A DNA stretch of 64,000 nucleotides, taken from contig NC_134084.1 in the NCBI RefSeq assembly GCF_000715075.1, forward strand, positions 100,358,411 to 100,422,410, in the 5' to 3' direction. Each line of letters opens with the position of its first letter. Position 1 is the first letter of the stretch. Below, in pieces: positions 1 through 10,300 of this stretch. A program made the position numbers and the translations under genes. The notes under the pieces were generated by a model. That model did no database searches, was not told where the DNA came from, and was given only the letters and a program-made list of their open reading frames with translations. The DNA comes from Nicotiana tabacum (taxonomy: Eukaryota; Streptophyta; Magnoliopsida; Solanales; Solanaceae).

Positions 1-2342
1 CCTCTGTCAATTAGCAGTAAACAATAAATCACTAACATATTTTAATCAGTCACCAAGGTGGAGCCATAATAGGAATCAAACTTCCAACTAATCTAGAAGG
101 CCAACAAAACTTTATAACAATTGAGTTCTACCTTAAAATCACCAACAAACAGATACGCTAACCAATGGCTGAATACGTTCTAATGCCAACAATCACAAAA
201 TCATCCTTTAAGTAAGCTCACTCCTAAAATACTGGTGCAGCAGTTATAACCACAAACTCTAGCTCAAATCATGTTTAGGTAAGGCACACTGACAACCTAG
301 CAGCTCAAAGTTATAAACTAATAGCATGTCAACATGAGCCTAGCAGTTCAAATTTGTAAATTAAAAGCATGTCTATATGAACATAGCAGTTTAGTTAGCT
401 CTTAATTACAATCCGTATGTCTCCATTGTTCACATAATACAAAACACATAGCCAATATTGACTAGGTATAACTGACTAACAATTCATCCAATTATAAACA
501 ACAGACTGCCTACTAATGAACACAAATCTGTGAATACTTCCATTTTTTGTGAACTTCAAGGAACTACATCAAAGGAGTTCGAAATATGCACCTGGTATTG
601 ACAACACAAGAAGAAGAAGAAGAAGAGTCAACAGCAGCAGTAGTAGCAAACAGAAGTGGCAACAACAGTGCAGCAACAAATAACCAGCAACTATCAACTT
701 CCCCAAGTATAGAGCAGAAGTAAAAGGAAGAAGGTTCTAGCTATTTCAGATTCTAAACCAGGCAATAAAAAATAGCTATTCTTTTTCAACTTTTCAGCTT
801 TCAAAATTCAATTCCCTTTTTTCAGTCCTAATCTTCCCCTCTTATACAGACCTGCCCTCCTTTCAAACTTACTGCCCGATCCCCTTCTCCCACTAAAAAT
901 CTGAATTTTTCACTTAAAATCCCACTAAGGAAAACTTTTCCTTATTTTTAGCCCCCCATTCCCTTTTGTTCCCCATTAGTGTATTAATTTAAAGATACTA
1001 ATATCCCACTAACAAAACACTAATATTAAAATATTATCCTAACTGTTTCATTCCCAAATTACCCCTGAAACCCTTTAATATTACTGCCCCTAATACAATT
1101 ATTCAACTGTATTAAAACTTTCAATTCTGAAATCTGTTCAAGCTAACAAAGATTTAAAAACTAAATCTAACTAATAGCTATAACCAAACTTATTGACAGC
1201 TGAATGACTAAGGTCGAATCCCAATTGAAACAGAATGAACTGAATTTAAATCACCACACAGAACTCAACAGAATCATTTAAACTGAAATTGAACAATTGA
1301 ATCAAAATGCACATGAATGCAGGTAACATGAATGCAGGTTCATTGTCAGCTTATTGACAATGCCCTGAAGCTAGGTGTCCATAGATCAAACATATGCAAC
1401 AACCATTTGACGAGCTTATTGGTTTACAAACAAGAACGAACTAATCGACGAAACTATTTATAACCTATGTTATTAATCGACAGAACATAAACTGATGGAG
1501 AAGAGAGAAAATAACGGACAATAGACGAATTACAATGAACCTAATCTATGTAAACCAAGAGTTGATTAAACTACTCAAACAATATTGAAATATTTAATTT
1601 AACCAAAATCAAAGAAAAAAAAAAAGAAACAGAATATACATACTGGATTAACTTAAACTAAAAACCTTAAAGAAACGACTAATCACACAGACAAACAAAC
1701 ATATAGAAAAAAGAAAAAGAAGTTAAGAAGAACCCACTGTTCTTTTCTCGGATTTCATCCATATGCCCTTTCGAACTTGATTTCCAGTTAGTATTATACG
1801 TATATTTCATCAGAAATAGACTTATAATACTAACCAGAAACCGTTCGATCCTGACAGCTTCGAAACAATCTCGAACTGTCGAGCCCTAGATCCGCCATTC
1901 AATGAGTTTTTACTCGGATTTGAACCAATCTGGTTAGGGATTAGCAACGAGGAGGTCAAGGAGATTATTGGGTGTGATTTTGGGGTTAAGTGGACAAGCT
2001 AGGGTTTGGGACGGGGTCTTTGATCGAAGATTCGAGAAGCTGGGATATGATTCGAGGACAACGGAGTGGGGATTCAGGTTGAGGGTGGTTAGAAGGCTCA
2101 GGGGTGTTAATTTCATGGCCATCGGAGCCGGCACCGCCACCGGAAGGCTGTGGTGAATGGTGGCGGCTACTAGGGTTCATCCCTTTAAATATAGATTCGA
2201 ACCGTTCTAGGGATGTTCGAGGGAATCTAACTACGGATTATGAAAGAGGGGATCAAGGGGGTTCTGGGGGTAAGTTTGGTGGCGAACGGAGCCGGCGCCG
2301 CCGGGTTTATGGTGAAGGGGTGGGGTGACAGCTATTAGGGTT

Positions 2343-2365
2343 CCTCGTCTCTGAAAGAGACGAGG
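2343..2365. promoter_or_regulatory. LTR1 10-bp-stem hairpin
   Basis: CCTCGTCTCT and AGAGACGAGG are perfect inverted repeats around a GAA loop. The same hairpin is at 18638-18660 (perfect) and 37385-37407 (one A-to-G change). Its role is unknown; it lies close to the TATA-like stretch in LTR1 and LTR3. Confidence 0.7.
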
Positions 2366-2404
2366 TTTGGGAGAGAATGAGAGGGGGGGGGCTTGGTTTG
2401 GGCA

Positions 2405-2416
2405 AATATATATACT
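2405..2416 (-). promoter_or_regulatory. Candidate TATA box in LTR1
   Basis: The run TATATATA sits in a GC-richer context about 800 bp from the 5' end of the LTR in element sense. It is the best TATA-like site I noticed in this part of the LTR. An equivalent is at 37445-37456 in LTR3; LTR2 has lost it in a 99-bp deletion. Promoter function is inferred only. Confidence 0.4.
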
Positions 2417-2613
2417 AAGGGTGAGGTTAAATCCAGGCTGTTCGATCAAACGAGATCAACGGTTTGGATTGTTTGATTGGTTTGAACGGTGTCGTTTGTT
2501 AAGGTTAGAGGCTAGATCGGGTTCAAGAGGAAACAGTTCAGGGTCGGGTAATGGAAATGGGGCAAAGTTCTGGTCGTTGGATGTGGATGAATGGACGGTT
2601 GAGATCTATTGAA

Positions 2614-2656
2614 ATCGAAACGACGTAGTTCTGTCCCTATACTACGTCATTTCGAT
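2614..2656. promoter_or_regulatory. LTR1 16-bp inverted repeat with TACGTC-type arms
   Basis: ATCGAAACGACGTAGT is followed after 11 nt by its near-perfect reverse complement (one G/T difference). In LTR2 (18809-18851) the arms are perfect; LTR3 has the same form at 37654-37696. The arms contain ACGT cores like bZIP binding sites, so it could be a cruciform or a paired transcription-factor site. Function is not known. Confidence 0.7.
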
Positions 2657-3217
2657 GGTTTCAGAGGCTGGAAGTTTGGACCGGGTATGGGGCATCTTTT
2701 TGGGCTGGGTTAATTGATTTGGGCTTTGGGATTTAATTTAGATTTAGCCCAAATTTTATTTCCTCTCTTTATTTCCTCTTTTTTTTCTTCTTTTCCTCTT
2801 AAAAATTAAAACTCAAAATCTTAAATTAAATTATAAAACACCAAATTAACTTAAAAATACTAATTAACTCTAACTAATAATTATCACAAATAATTAAATG
2901 ACAAATTAAAAGAAAATCACACAATTTAACTAAAATTACAAAAATGTTTTATTATTATTTTTTGAATTTTCATTTTTGTAAAACACCTAATTATTAATTA
3001 ATTCCAAAGATATAAAAATCCAATCCTAAATGCAAATGCTATATATTTTTTTTATATTTTATAATGCATTAATAAAATTAAACATGCACACAGATCTATG
3101 CAAATAAACAGGAAAATCGCACAACATTTCCTAAAAATAACACATAATTAAAGAAAAGACCTAATTTTGGGAATTATTTTAGGGTAATTCGTATGAGGCA
3201 AAAATCACGTGCTCACA

Positions 3218-3230
3218 ACTGCCCCTCTTT
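3218..3230 (-). other. Polypurine tract, Ogre A
   Basis: In element sense the sequence AAAGAGGGGCAGT abuts the TGTGAGCACG start of the 3' LTR. A purine-rich run at this position is where plus-strand DNA priming occurs in LTR elements. The copy-B equivalent is 19413-19425. Confidence 0.75.
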
Positions 3231-3356
3231 GTCCGAAAACACGAAGAGTTTTCGTGCAAAGATAAAGTGAGCGGATACGAGCGATTTTTGCCTGTTTGAA
3301 TACTCCGTGGGAAGCATTTTTTGAAAGATTTTACCGAACCTCTGCTTCAAAGGTTT

Positions 3357-3399
3357 CCTACATATCCTTGGCTATAAAGGAATCAGGTCGATGTAGTTC
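3357..3399 (-). other. Two-stem structured module M1 (Ogre A)
   Basis: Outer stem CTACAT/ATGTAG, inner stem TCCTT/AAGGA. The single-stranded flanks resemble the three other modules, but the outer stem carries a paired change (CTACAT/ATGTAG instead of CTACGT/ACGTAG) that preserves pairing. Confidence 0.65.
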
Positions 3400-3794
3400 G
3401 GGAAGTTTTGGGTAGCTGGGACTACCCTGGGACTGCCTTTTGCTGTTACTGTTGTTGCTGCTGATGTTACCTCTTACTGACCTCCTTATTACACCTTGAT
3501 GAAAGATAAAGAAATTATACTAAGCTATGATCTATGAATTACAAAGATTTATTCCCGAGCTTGGTCATGTGACTGTTGCTGCCTTGTTGCCTTGTGTTTC
3601 CTTTGAAATTTCTTTACTTCTAATTTGACTTGTATTCTTCCTTGATCACCAATCTCGCACTGTTTATTTCATTCTGGCAAGCTTCGCATTATTTTCCTTT
3701 CGAATCTTGAACTGCCTTCCTCTGCTGGGGATTTTTGTTGTTTCCCGCTGGGGATTTTGCTTGTATTACTCCGCTTTACTGACTTCGACACCAA

Positions 3795-4545
3795 TTACTT
3801 CTTAAAATATAACACCTCCATTCTCCAGGCGGGCTCCTGACTTGAATTACTTCTTTAAAATATAACACCTCCATTCTCCAGGCGGGCTCCTGACTTCAAC
3901 AACTTTCTAAAAATGTAACACCTCCATTCTCCAGGCGGGCTCCTGACTTCAACAACTTTCTTAAAATGTAACACCTCCATTCTCCAGGCGGGCTCCTGAC
4001 TTCAACTGCTTCTTAAGATATAACACCTCCATTCTCCAAGCGGGCTCCTGACTTCAACAACTTCTTCGAAAATAATTCAGCCTCCATTCTCCAGGCGGGC
4101 TCCTAACTTCGACAACTTCTTAAAATGTAACACCTCCCTTCTCCAGGCGGGCTCCTGACTTCATCAACAATTTCGAAAATAATTCAGCCTCCATTCTCCA
4201 GGCGGGCTCCTGACTTCATCAACTTCTTAAAATGTAACATCTCCATTCTCCAGGCGGGCTCCTGACTTCAATAACTTTCTTAAAATGTAACACCTCCATT
4301 CTCCAAGCGGGCTCCTGACTTCAACAACTTTCTTAAAATGTAACACCTCCATTCTCCAGGCGGGCTCCTGACTTCAACTGCTTCTTAAGATATAACACCT
4401 CCATTCTCCAAGCGGGCTCCTGACTTTAACAACTTTCTTAAAATATAACACCTCTATTCTCCAGGCGGGCTCCTGACTTCAACTGCTTTCTTAAAATGTA
4501 ACACCTCCATTCTCCAGGCGGGCTCCTGACTTCAACAACTTGAAT
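3795..4545 (-). repeat. Minisatellite, about 14 units of ~53 bp (Ogre A)
   Basis: Units share a core reading CTCCATTCTCCAGGCGGGCT on the plus strand, joined by AT-rich linkers of variable length, so the period ranges from about 49 to 57 bp. I count about 14 cores. The array lies in the 3' non-coding region. Ogre elements are known to carry tandem arrays there. Confidence 0.85.
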
Positions 4546-5099
4546 CATCTTCTTTCAACTGCTTCCCTCAAAACTGGTGTCTCATTCCTCCGAAAACTGT
4601 TGGGGACAACACCGGTGTTTTATTCACAACTATGTTATTTTCCTTCTTCACAGACTACTTCCTTTAAAATTGGTGCCTTCCTTCCACTTGGATCTGCTTT
4701 CCTCAAGCTGGTGTTTTTACTTCTCTGAAACCTGCCGGGGATAACACTGCTGGGGAATTATCTTCCTTCTTTAAGACTAGTTACTTTCCTCCCTTTAACA
4801 ATGGTGGGGATGGTACTGATTCACGGACCACTACCCTTAAAAATCGGGTTATCCTGCTTCTTCCAAGATTGCTTTCTTTAAAACTTGTATCGCCTTCTCT
4901 CGTATACTGCTGGGGATTTCACTTCCTCCGAAACTTGTGTTATCTTCCTCTTCCCCAAGTGGCTATCTTATTTTCTAGAAAATTTTCGTAATGAGAGAAA
5001 ATTTTCTGCCCCAGTTTGATAATCCTCTTTATGGCCTTGTCTTCCTGCTGTCAATAATATTTCATTTCCCTGCTTCAAATCAAAGAAAAATTTGTTAGT

Positions 5100-5489
5100 T
5101 TAAAACATGGTGAGTGGTCGTGCCACTCCTGCCGGGGATGGGTTTCCTTTCTCCCTTTCCTTGCTTTGCGTTTTATTACAAAAACTTGCTAGGGATGATA
5201 TTATTCGCTGGGGATGATATTCCTGCTGGGGATGGTTTTTCTTTTTCCTTACCTCCCCGCTCTGTGTTGTCCGACCATCGCGGAACTTGGTCGATAATCT
5301 GTCAGAGTTGTTCCCGCATCTTGCAAATCTGCTGGGGATCCTCTTGGATTTTGATCCATAACTTTTCCACTGTTGTTTTTTCTGTTTTTCTCCAACTTCC
5401 CCTGGAATCCTAGACCAATCCATCATTTGGTCTTGCAATGAACGTCTTTCTCGTTCCATTGCATTATCTTTGGCCCGTCCTATCCACAT
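5100..5489 (-). pseudogene. Small charged ORF remnant in Ogre A 3' region
   Basis: A 129-codon minus-strand ORF is rich in Lys, Arg, Gln and Glu (MERERRSLQDQMMDWSR near its start). In copy B the same region is open for 106 codons (21365-21685). Another copy-B frame (21318-21512) encodes a coiled-coil-like stretch (MREQLRQIIDQVPR), so the original frame may be split by a shift. I do not recognise it. It may be a decayed extra ORF of the element or chance coding in a conserved non-coding region. Confidence 0.25.
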
Positions 5490-6378
5490 TGTGCTTTTAC
5501 ACTATCCTGGCAACTGGTAATAAGCTCTGAAGATCCTTTTAAAAAATAAACTGCTAGGGAGGTAAAGTCTTTAAACCAAGAATTGAAAAAGTGATGATTT
5601 CAAAAAATAGAAAAAGAAAAAGTCTTTCTGAACAAATGCTGGGGAAAAAGAAAGAAAAGAACTTATCTGAATGATATAACCGATCTCAACGATCATGTCG
5701 TGCATTCCAGATTAATCAACCCAGTCTATTCATATTAATTAATCTTTCGGACGGCCTCATCTTGCTGGGGATAAACAAGCACTCAACTCTTTGCCAAATG
5801 CGGACCCTTTCCGCCAATCTTGCCTTGTCGCCTTATAGTGCCCTTCGAGGGGTTTTCACTAACAAGACTCTCTCATTTCTCTCAACTCCCGTCGTCTTAT
5901 GGTGCCTGTGAAGGTTTTCACCGATAAGATTCTCTCGTTTTTCTCAACTCCCGTCGTCTTATGGTGCCTGTGAAGGTTTTCACCGATAAGACTCTCTTAT
6001 TTTATTTTCTTCTTCGACTGAGGGTTGGAGTGCTGCCGATATGACTCTCTCTGCTGGGGATTCTTTTCGGCTATCAATTCATTTCCAGTTCATGATCCTC
6101 TTCTCTGCTGGGGATCGGGGTGCTATCCCCGACTTCCGTTTGCATGACTTGGCACTTCTCGGATACTGATCGGGAGGTCTTTTTTGGACATCAATATGGG
6201 TTTTCGTGTATGGCTAAAGAAAAGGGGTATCAAGAGTTCAAAATGATTTTGATGGGTAAAACAATACAACTCTTGGAATCACACTTTCTTTCCAAAATTA
6301 CAAACACAAACTTCTGCCCCCAGTTTTTCTTGCTTGGGGATTTTTATTTTTCGCTACACTATGACCGAGCCGTGAGGT

Positions 6379-6420
6379 GCCTACGTATCCTTCTTTGAGG
6401 AATCAGGTCAAACGTAGTTC
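6379..6420 (-). other. Structured module M2 (Ogre A)
   Basis: Outer stem CTACGT/ACGTAG encloses inner stem TCCT/AGGA. It lies about 240 bp beyond the pol stop. Its copy-B match is 22521-22562. Confidence 0.65.
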
Positions 6421-6661
6421 CCAATTCCTTTTTCTTGTGACTTTCTTTTATCTTTATTATTATTATTTTCCTCTTCTCTTTTTCTTTAATTATTATTAAT
6501 GATTCCAAAAGAGGGGTATGAAAGAATAAATAAGGCTCAAAAGGGGAAGCAAAGGTTAAAATGTTTGGATAGAAGAAAGAATTGCCTCCGTAATTTCATT
6601 CTCCGACAAATGCCAAGTACAAGAAAACAACAATTACAATCGAAAGAAATCATACATAATA

Positions 6662-7021
6662 TCACTTAACTGCGTCAGAATTGAGAGCCATGTCGACACA
6701 TTTCCCTTCGATATCTGTTAAACATAGAGCGCCATTGGACAACACTCTGGTTACAATGAATGGCCCTTGCCAATTCGGGGCAAACTTGCCTTTTGCTTCG
6801 GCCTGATGTGGCAGGATTCGTTTCAACACCTGCTGTCCTACTTCAAACTTCCGGGGACACACCTTTTTGTTGTATGCTCTTGCCATTCTCTTTTGATATA
6901 ACTGGCCAAGACACACAGCTGCCAATCTCTTTTCATCAATCAAGTTCAACTGCTCCAAACGGGTTTTGATCCACTCGTCATCATCAATCTCAACTTCAGC
7001 GACAATTTGAAGGGATGGAAT
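6662..7021 (-). pseudogene. Ogre A integrase C-terminal part
   Basis: This is the last part of the polyprotein, in the same frame as the integrase core but cut off from it by a Lys-to-TAA stop at about 7021. It contains RMARAYNKKV and GQQVLKRILPHQ, followed by GPFIVTRVLSNGALCL, an SH3-like C-terminal fold typical of gypsy integrases that helps bind target or viral DNA. It ends NSDAVK followed by TGA and in-frame Tyr-Tyr codons. Related elements usually read on into a short KRYY-type tail, so this TGA, shared with copy B, may itself be a CGA-to-TGA mutation. Confidence 0.8.
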
Positions 7022-7912
7022 TTAAACTTCCGCCGGTATTACTGCTTCAGTTCCGTATACCAACAAATAAGGAGTTGCCCCTACCGAAGTACGGACAGTA
7101 GTGTGATAACCCAACAATGCAAATGGTAATTTTTCATGCCATTGCCTCGAACCTTCTACCATTTTCCGAAGTATCTTTTTTATGTTTTTGTTGGCCGCTT
7201 CAACTGCTCCATTCGCCTTGGGACGATATGGGGTGGAATTGCGGTGTGTAATCTTAAACTGTTGACATACCCCTTTCATCAAATTGCTGTTAAGATTAGC
7301 ACCATTATCCGTGATGATCACTTTCGGGACTCCAAATCTACAGATGATATGGGAATGAACAAAATCTACCAGTGCCTTCTTGGTTACCGACTTGAAGGTT
7401 TTAGCTTCAACCCACTTAGTGAAATAATCGATGGTCACCAGAATGAACCTATGACCGTTGGTAGCTGCCGGCTCAATAGGTCCAATGACATCAATGCTCC
7501 AGGCAACAAATGGCCATGGTGCTGACATTGTATGCAATTCTGTCGGCGGAGAATGAATCAGATCTCCGTGTATCTGACACTGATGGCATTTCTGCATGAA
7601 ACTGATACAATCACACTCCATAGTGAGCCAATAGTACCCTGCTCGAAGAATCCTCTTCGCCAATACATATCCGCTCATATGTGGACCACAAACTCCAGCA
7701 TGTACCTCTATCATAACTGTTGTGGCTTGACTAGTATCTATGCATCTCAGCAATCCCAAATCTGGTGTTCTTTTGTACAACATTCCTCCACTGAGGAAGA
7801 AACCATTTGCCAATCGCCGAATGGCTCTCTTTTGATCTCCGGTGGCCTGCTCCGGGTATATCCTCATCCTGAGGTACTCCTTGACATTATAAAACCATGG
7901 CTCACCATCCAT
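7022..7912 (-). pseudogene. Ogre A integrase (zinc and catalytic core)
   Basis: Integrase joins the cDNA ends to host DNA. This 296-codon open stretch shows an HHCC-type zinc region (HAGVCGPHMSGYVLAKRIL, then CHQC at about residue 110) and the catalytic triad: first Asp in WSIDVIGPIEP, second in IITDNGANLNS, Glu in GAVEAANKNIKK. All three acidic residues are present. It is in frame with the RNase H upstream and the C-terminal part downstream, but stops bound it on both sides (Glu-to-TAA at about 7915 and Lys-to-TAA at about 7021). The Met at 7912 is just the first after a stop, not a real start; the protein would be cut from a polyprotein. Confidence 0.88.
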
Positions 7913-7915
7913 TTC

Positions 7916-8524
7916 TTACTCTATCATGTTGCAATATGCATGCTGATCACGAACCTGGATATGCAATGGGTCAACATGAATTTTGTCTGGGTGGTGCAAC
8001 ATTGATGCTAAAGTGGCCAAAGCATCAGCAACCTCATTGTGAACTCTTGGGATGTGTCTAAACTCCACTGATCGAAATCGCTTGCTCAGATCGTGCAAAC
8101 ATTGTCGATATGGTAGGAGCTTCAAATCCCTTGTTTCCCATTCACCCTGAATCTGATGCACCAGGAGGTCCGAGTCTCCCAAGACCAAAACGTCCTGGAC
8201 ATCCATGTCCGCGGCTAACCTTAAACCCAAAATGCATGCCTCATATTCAGCCATGTTATTGGTACAATAGAAACGTAGCTGTGCCGTAACAGGATAATGA
8301 TGTCCTGTTTTAGAGATAAGTACCGCTCCTATTACAACTCCTTTCGCATTTGCGGCTCCATCAAAGAAGAGCTTCCAACCTGGTTCCTCAGGTAATTCCA
8401 ACTCATCTATATGCATCACTTCTTCGTCAAGAAAATACGTCCTCAATAGCTCGTATTCTTTATCAACAGGATTCTCAGCCAAGTGATCGGCCAGTGCTTG
8501 GGCTTTCATGGCCGTCCTCGTCAC
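7916..8524 (-). pseudogene. Ogre A archaeal-type RNase H (aRNH)
   Basis: Tat/Ogre elements carry a second RNase H of the archaeal/plant type between the normal RNase H and integrase; it degrades RNA in the RNA-DNA hybrid. Visible here are the first Asp in KLFFDGAANAKG, Glu in NNMAEYEACILGL, Asp in VLGDSDLLVHQI and the last conserved Asp in HNEVADALATLAS. The full set of catalytic acids is kept. The domain is in frame with RT but separated from it by a shared Trp-to-TGA stop near 8556. Confidence 0.88.
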
Positions 8525-8557
8525 ATAGACGATGTCGAACTCCGTGAGTAATATTTG

Positions 8558-10096
8558 TCATTTCGCTAACCTCCCTGTGGGCATAGGCTTCTGGAAAATA
8601 TACTTCAGTGGTTCCAAGCGTGAAATGAGATAAGTAGTATATGATGACAGATAATGCTTCAATTTCTGGGCCACCCAAGTTAGGGAGCAATATGTCTTCT
8701 CGAGTTGAGTGTACTTAACCTCATATATTGTAAACTTCTTGCTGAGATGATAGATAGCTTGCTCCTTCCTTCCTGTAATGTCGTGTTGCCCCAATACGCA
8801 GCCAAACAAATTCTCCAGAACTGTTAGATAAAGAATTAACGGTCTTCCCGGCTCAGGTGGAACCAACACAGGTGGATTTGATAAGTATCCCTTGATTTGG
8901 TCAAATGCTTCCTGACATTCTGCCGTCCATTCTACCGCAGTATCTTTCTTCAGTAGCCGAAAAATGGGCTCACAGGTTGCCGTGAGTTGCGCAATAAACC
9001 TGCTGATATAATTTAACCTTCCCAACAGACTCATTACTTCTGTCTTGTTCTTCGGTGGTGGCAAATCTTGGATGGATTTGATCTTTGATGGGTCCAACTC
9101 AATGCCTCGCCGACTGACGATGAATCCCAATAACTTTCCAGATGGAACACCAAATGCACATTTGGCTGGGTTGAGCTTAATATCGTACCTTCGAAGTCTT
9201 TGAAAAAACTTCCTTAGGTCTGCTACGTGGCCTTCCTGATGCTTGGATTTTATGATCACATCGTCCACGTATACCTCAATCTCTTTGTGTATCATGTCAT
9301 GAAACACAGTAGTCAATACTCTCATGTACGTTGCCCCAGCGTTCTTCAAACCAAATGGAATTACCCGGTAGCAATAAGTCCCCCACGGCGTAATGAGTGC
9401 CGGCTTTTCCGCATCTTTTTCATCCATCAGAATCTGATGATACCCAACATAGCAATCTACAAAAGACCCGATCTCACGTCCGGCACAATTATCGATCAAG
9501 ATATGGATGTTGGGTAATGGAAAGTTGTCCTTAGGACTTGCCCTGTTCAAATTGCGGTAATCGATGCACACTCTGATCTTTCCATCTTTCTTCGGCACTA
9601 GCACCACATTAGCCAACCAATCAGGATATCGAGTGACCCGAATAACCTTTGCTTGCAGCTGCTTAGTTACTTCTTCTTTAATCTTCACACTCATATCTGT
9701 CTTGAACTTCCTCAATTTCTGCTTGACGGGAGGGCATGTCGGGTCAGTGGGCAATTTATGAACTACTAAATCGGTGCTTAACCCTGGCATGTCATCATAT
9801 GACCATGCAAAAACATCTTTGAACTCAATAAGTGCTTTGATTAGTTCTTCCCTGATATTTGGTGCAATGTGGATGCTTATTTTAGTTTCCCGGATATCAT
9901 CTGCATCCCCTAAATTGATGGCTTCTGTGTCATTTAAGTTGGGCTTGGATTTCTCTTCAAACTGGCTTAACTCTCTGTTTATCTCTTCGAAGGCTTCATC
10001 CTCATCGTATTCCGATTCATCATCATAATCGACCTCTTGTACAATTAGTTCGGAATTATACTGATTTTTAGACCGATTTGAAGATCCGTTGTGCAT
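8558..10096 (-). pseudogene. Ogre A reverse transcriptase and RNase H
   Basis: This 512-codon open stretch starts at MHNGSS, right after the presumed intron, and runs through an acidic N-terminal region, the RT fingers and palm (KDGKIRVCIDYRNLNRASP), the catalytic box YVDDVIIKSKH and a gypsy RNase H whose early motif is not fully recognisable. YVDD is intact. All pol parts of copy A from 10096 to 6662 lie in one frame, interrupted only by nonsense codons and no frameshift, so copy A pol is less decayed than copy B. Typical TGRLAKWQ-type spacing is broken by TGA in place of Trp. Confidence 0.9.
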
Positions 10097-10300
10097 GCCA
10101 TATCATTAGAACCAGTATGAAAAGAACTGTTCAGAAAGAGAAAAGAAGAAAACAGAATTAAAACAAAAATAAAGAGAGAAAACTTTCACTTTATTAAACT
10201 GCGGGATAACAGAGTTTCACACTTTTGCCGAAAAAAATAAAACAAAAACTGGATTACAACTCTGGAATAATCCAGAAAACAAGAGAGAAAAATCCAGAGC
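10097..10300 (-). other. Presumed protease-RT intron region, Ogre A
   Basis: Ogre elements are known to splice an intron between protease and RT. This stretch has several stops in the pol frame and, in sense, a pyrimidine-rich run ending in AACAG near 10130 that would suit a splice acceptor. The exact sites are not resolved. Confidence 0.4.

Larger units (their letters stand above)
1..3217 (-). repeat. Ogre LTR1, partial (3' LTR of copy A)
   Basis: The sequence aligns with LTR2 from about 16300 and LTR3 from about 35040 up to the shared end GTGCTCACA at 3217. About 890 bp of the far end, relative to LTR2, lies outside the window. It contains a GAA microsatellite near 608-627, a TATA-like stretch at 2405-2416 and two strong inverted repeats at 2343-2365 and 2614-2656. 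Short plus-strand ORFs in it (such as 1968-2156) recur in all three LTRs only because the LTRs are copies of one another. Confidence 0.9.
3218..6661 (-). other. 3' non-coding region of Ogre copy A
   Basis: This stretch lies between the pol terminus and LTR1 in element sense. It holds the polypurine tract (3218-3230), two structured modules (3357-3399 and 6379-6420), a minisatellite (about 3795-4545) and about eleven GCTGGGGA motifs, some identical to the PBS over 12-14 nt. The antisense ORF at 6120-6398 is open in both Ogre copies, but they are near-identical, so this is not evidence of coding. A minus ORF at 5100-5489 is listed separately. Confidence 0.8.

Noticed and set aside
1968..2156. 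Plus-strand ORF MGVILGLSGQARVWDG in the LTR, recurring in all LTRs
   Set aside because: LTR sequence copies are near-identical and the ORF is antisense to the element; recurrence does not show selection.
3795..4545. CRISPR-like regular repeats
   Set aside because: Plant DNA, linkers are short, similar to each other and not unique spacers; it is a retroelement minisatellite.
6120..6398. 92-codon plus ORF conserved in both Ogre copies (22262-22540)
   Set aside because: Antisense, overlaps module M2, no recognisable domain; similarity equals that of the surrounding non-coding DNA.
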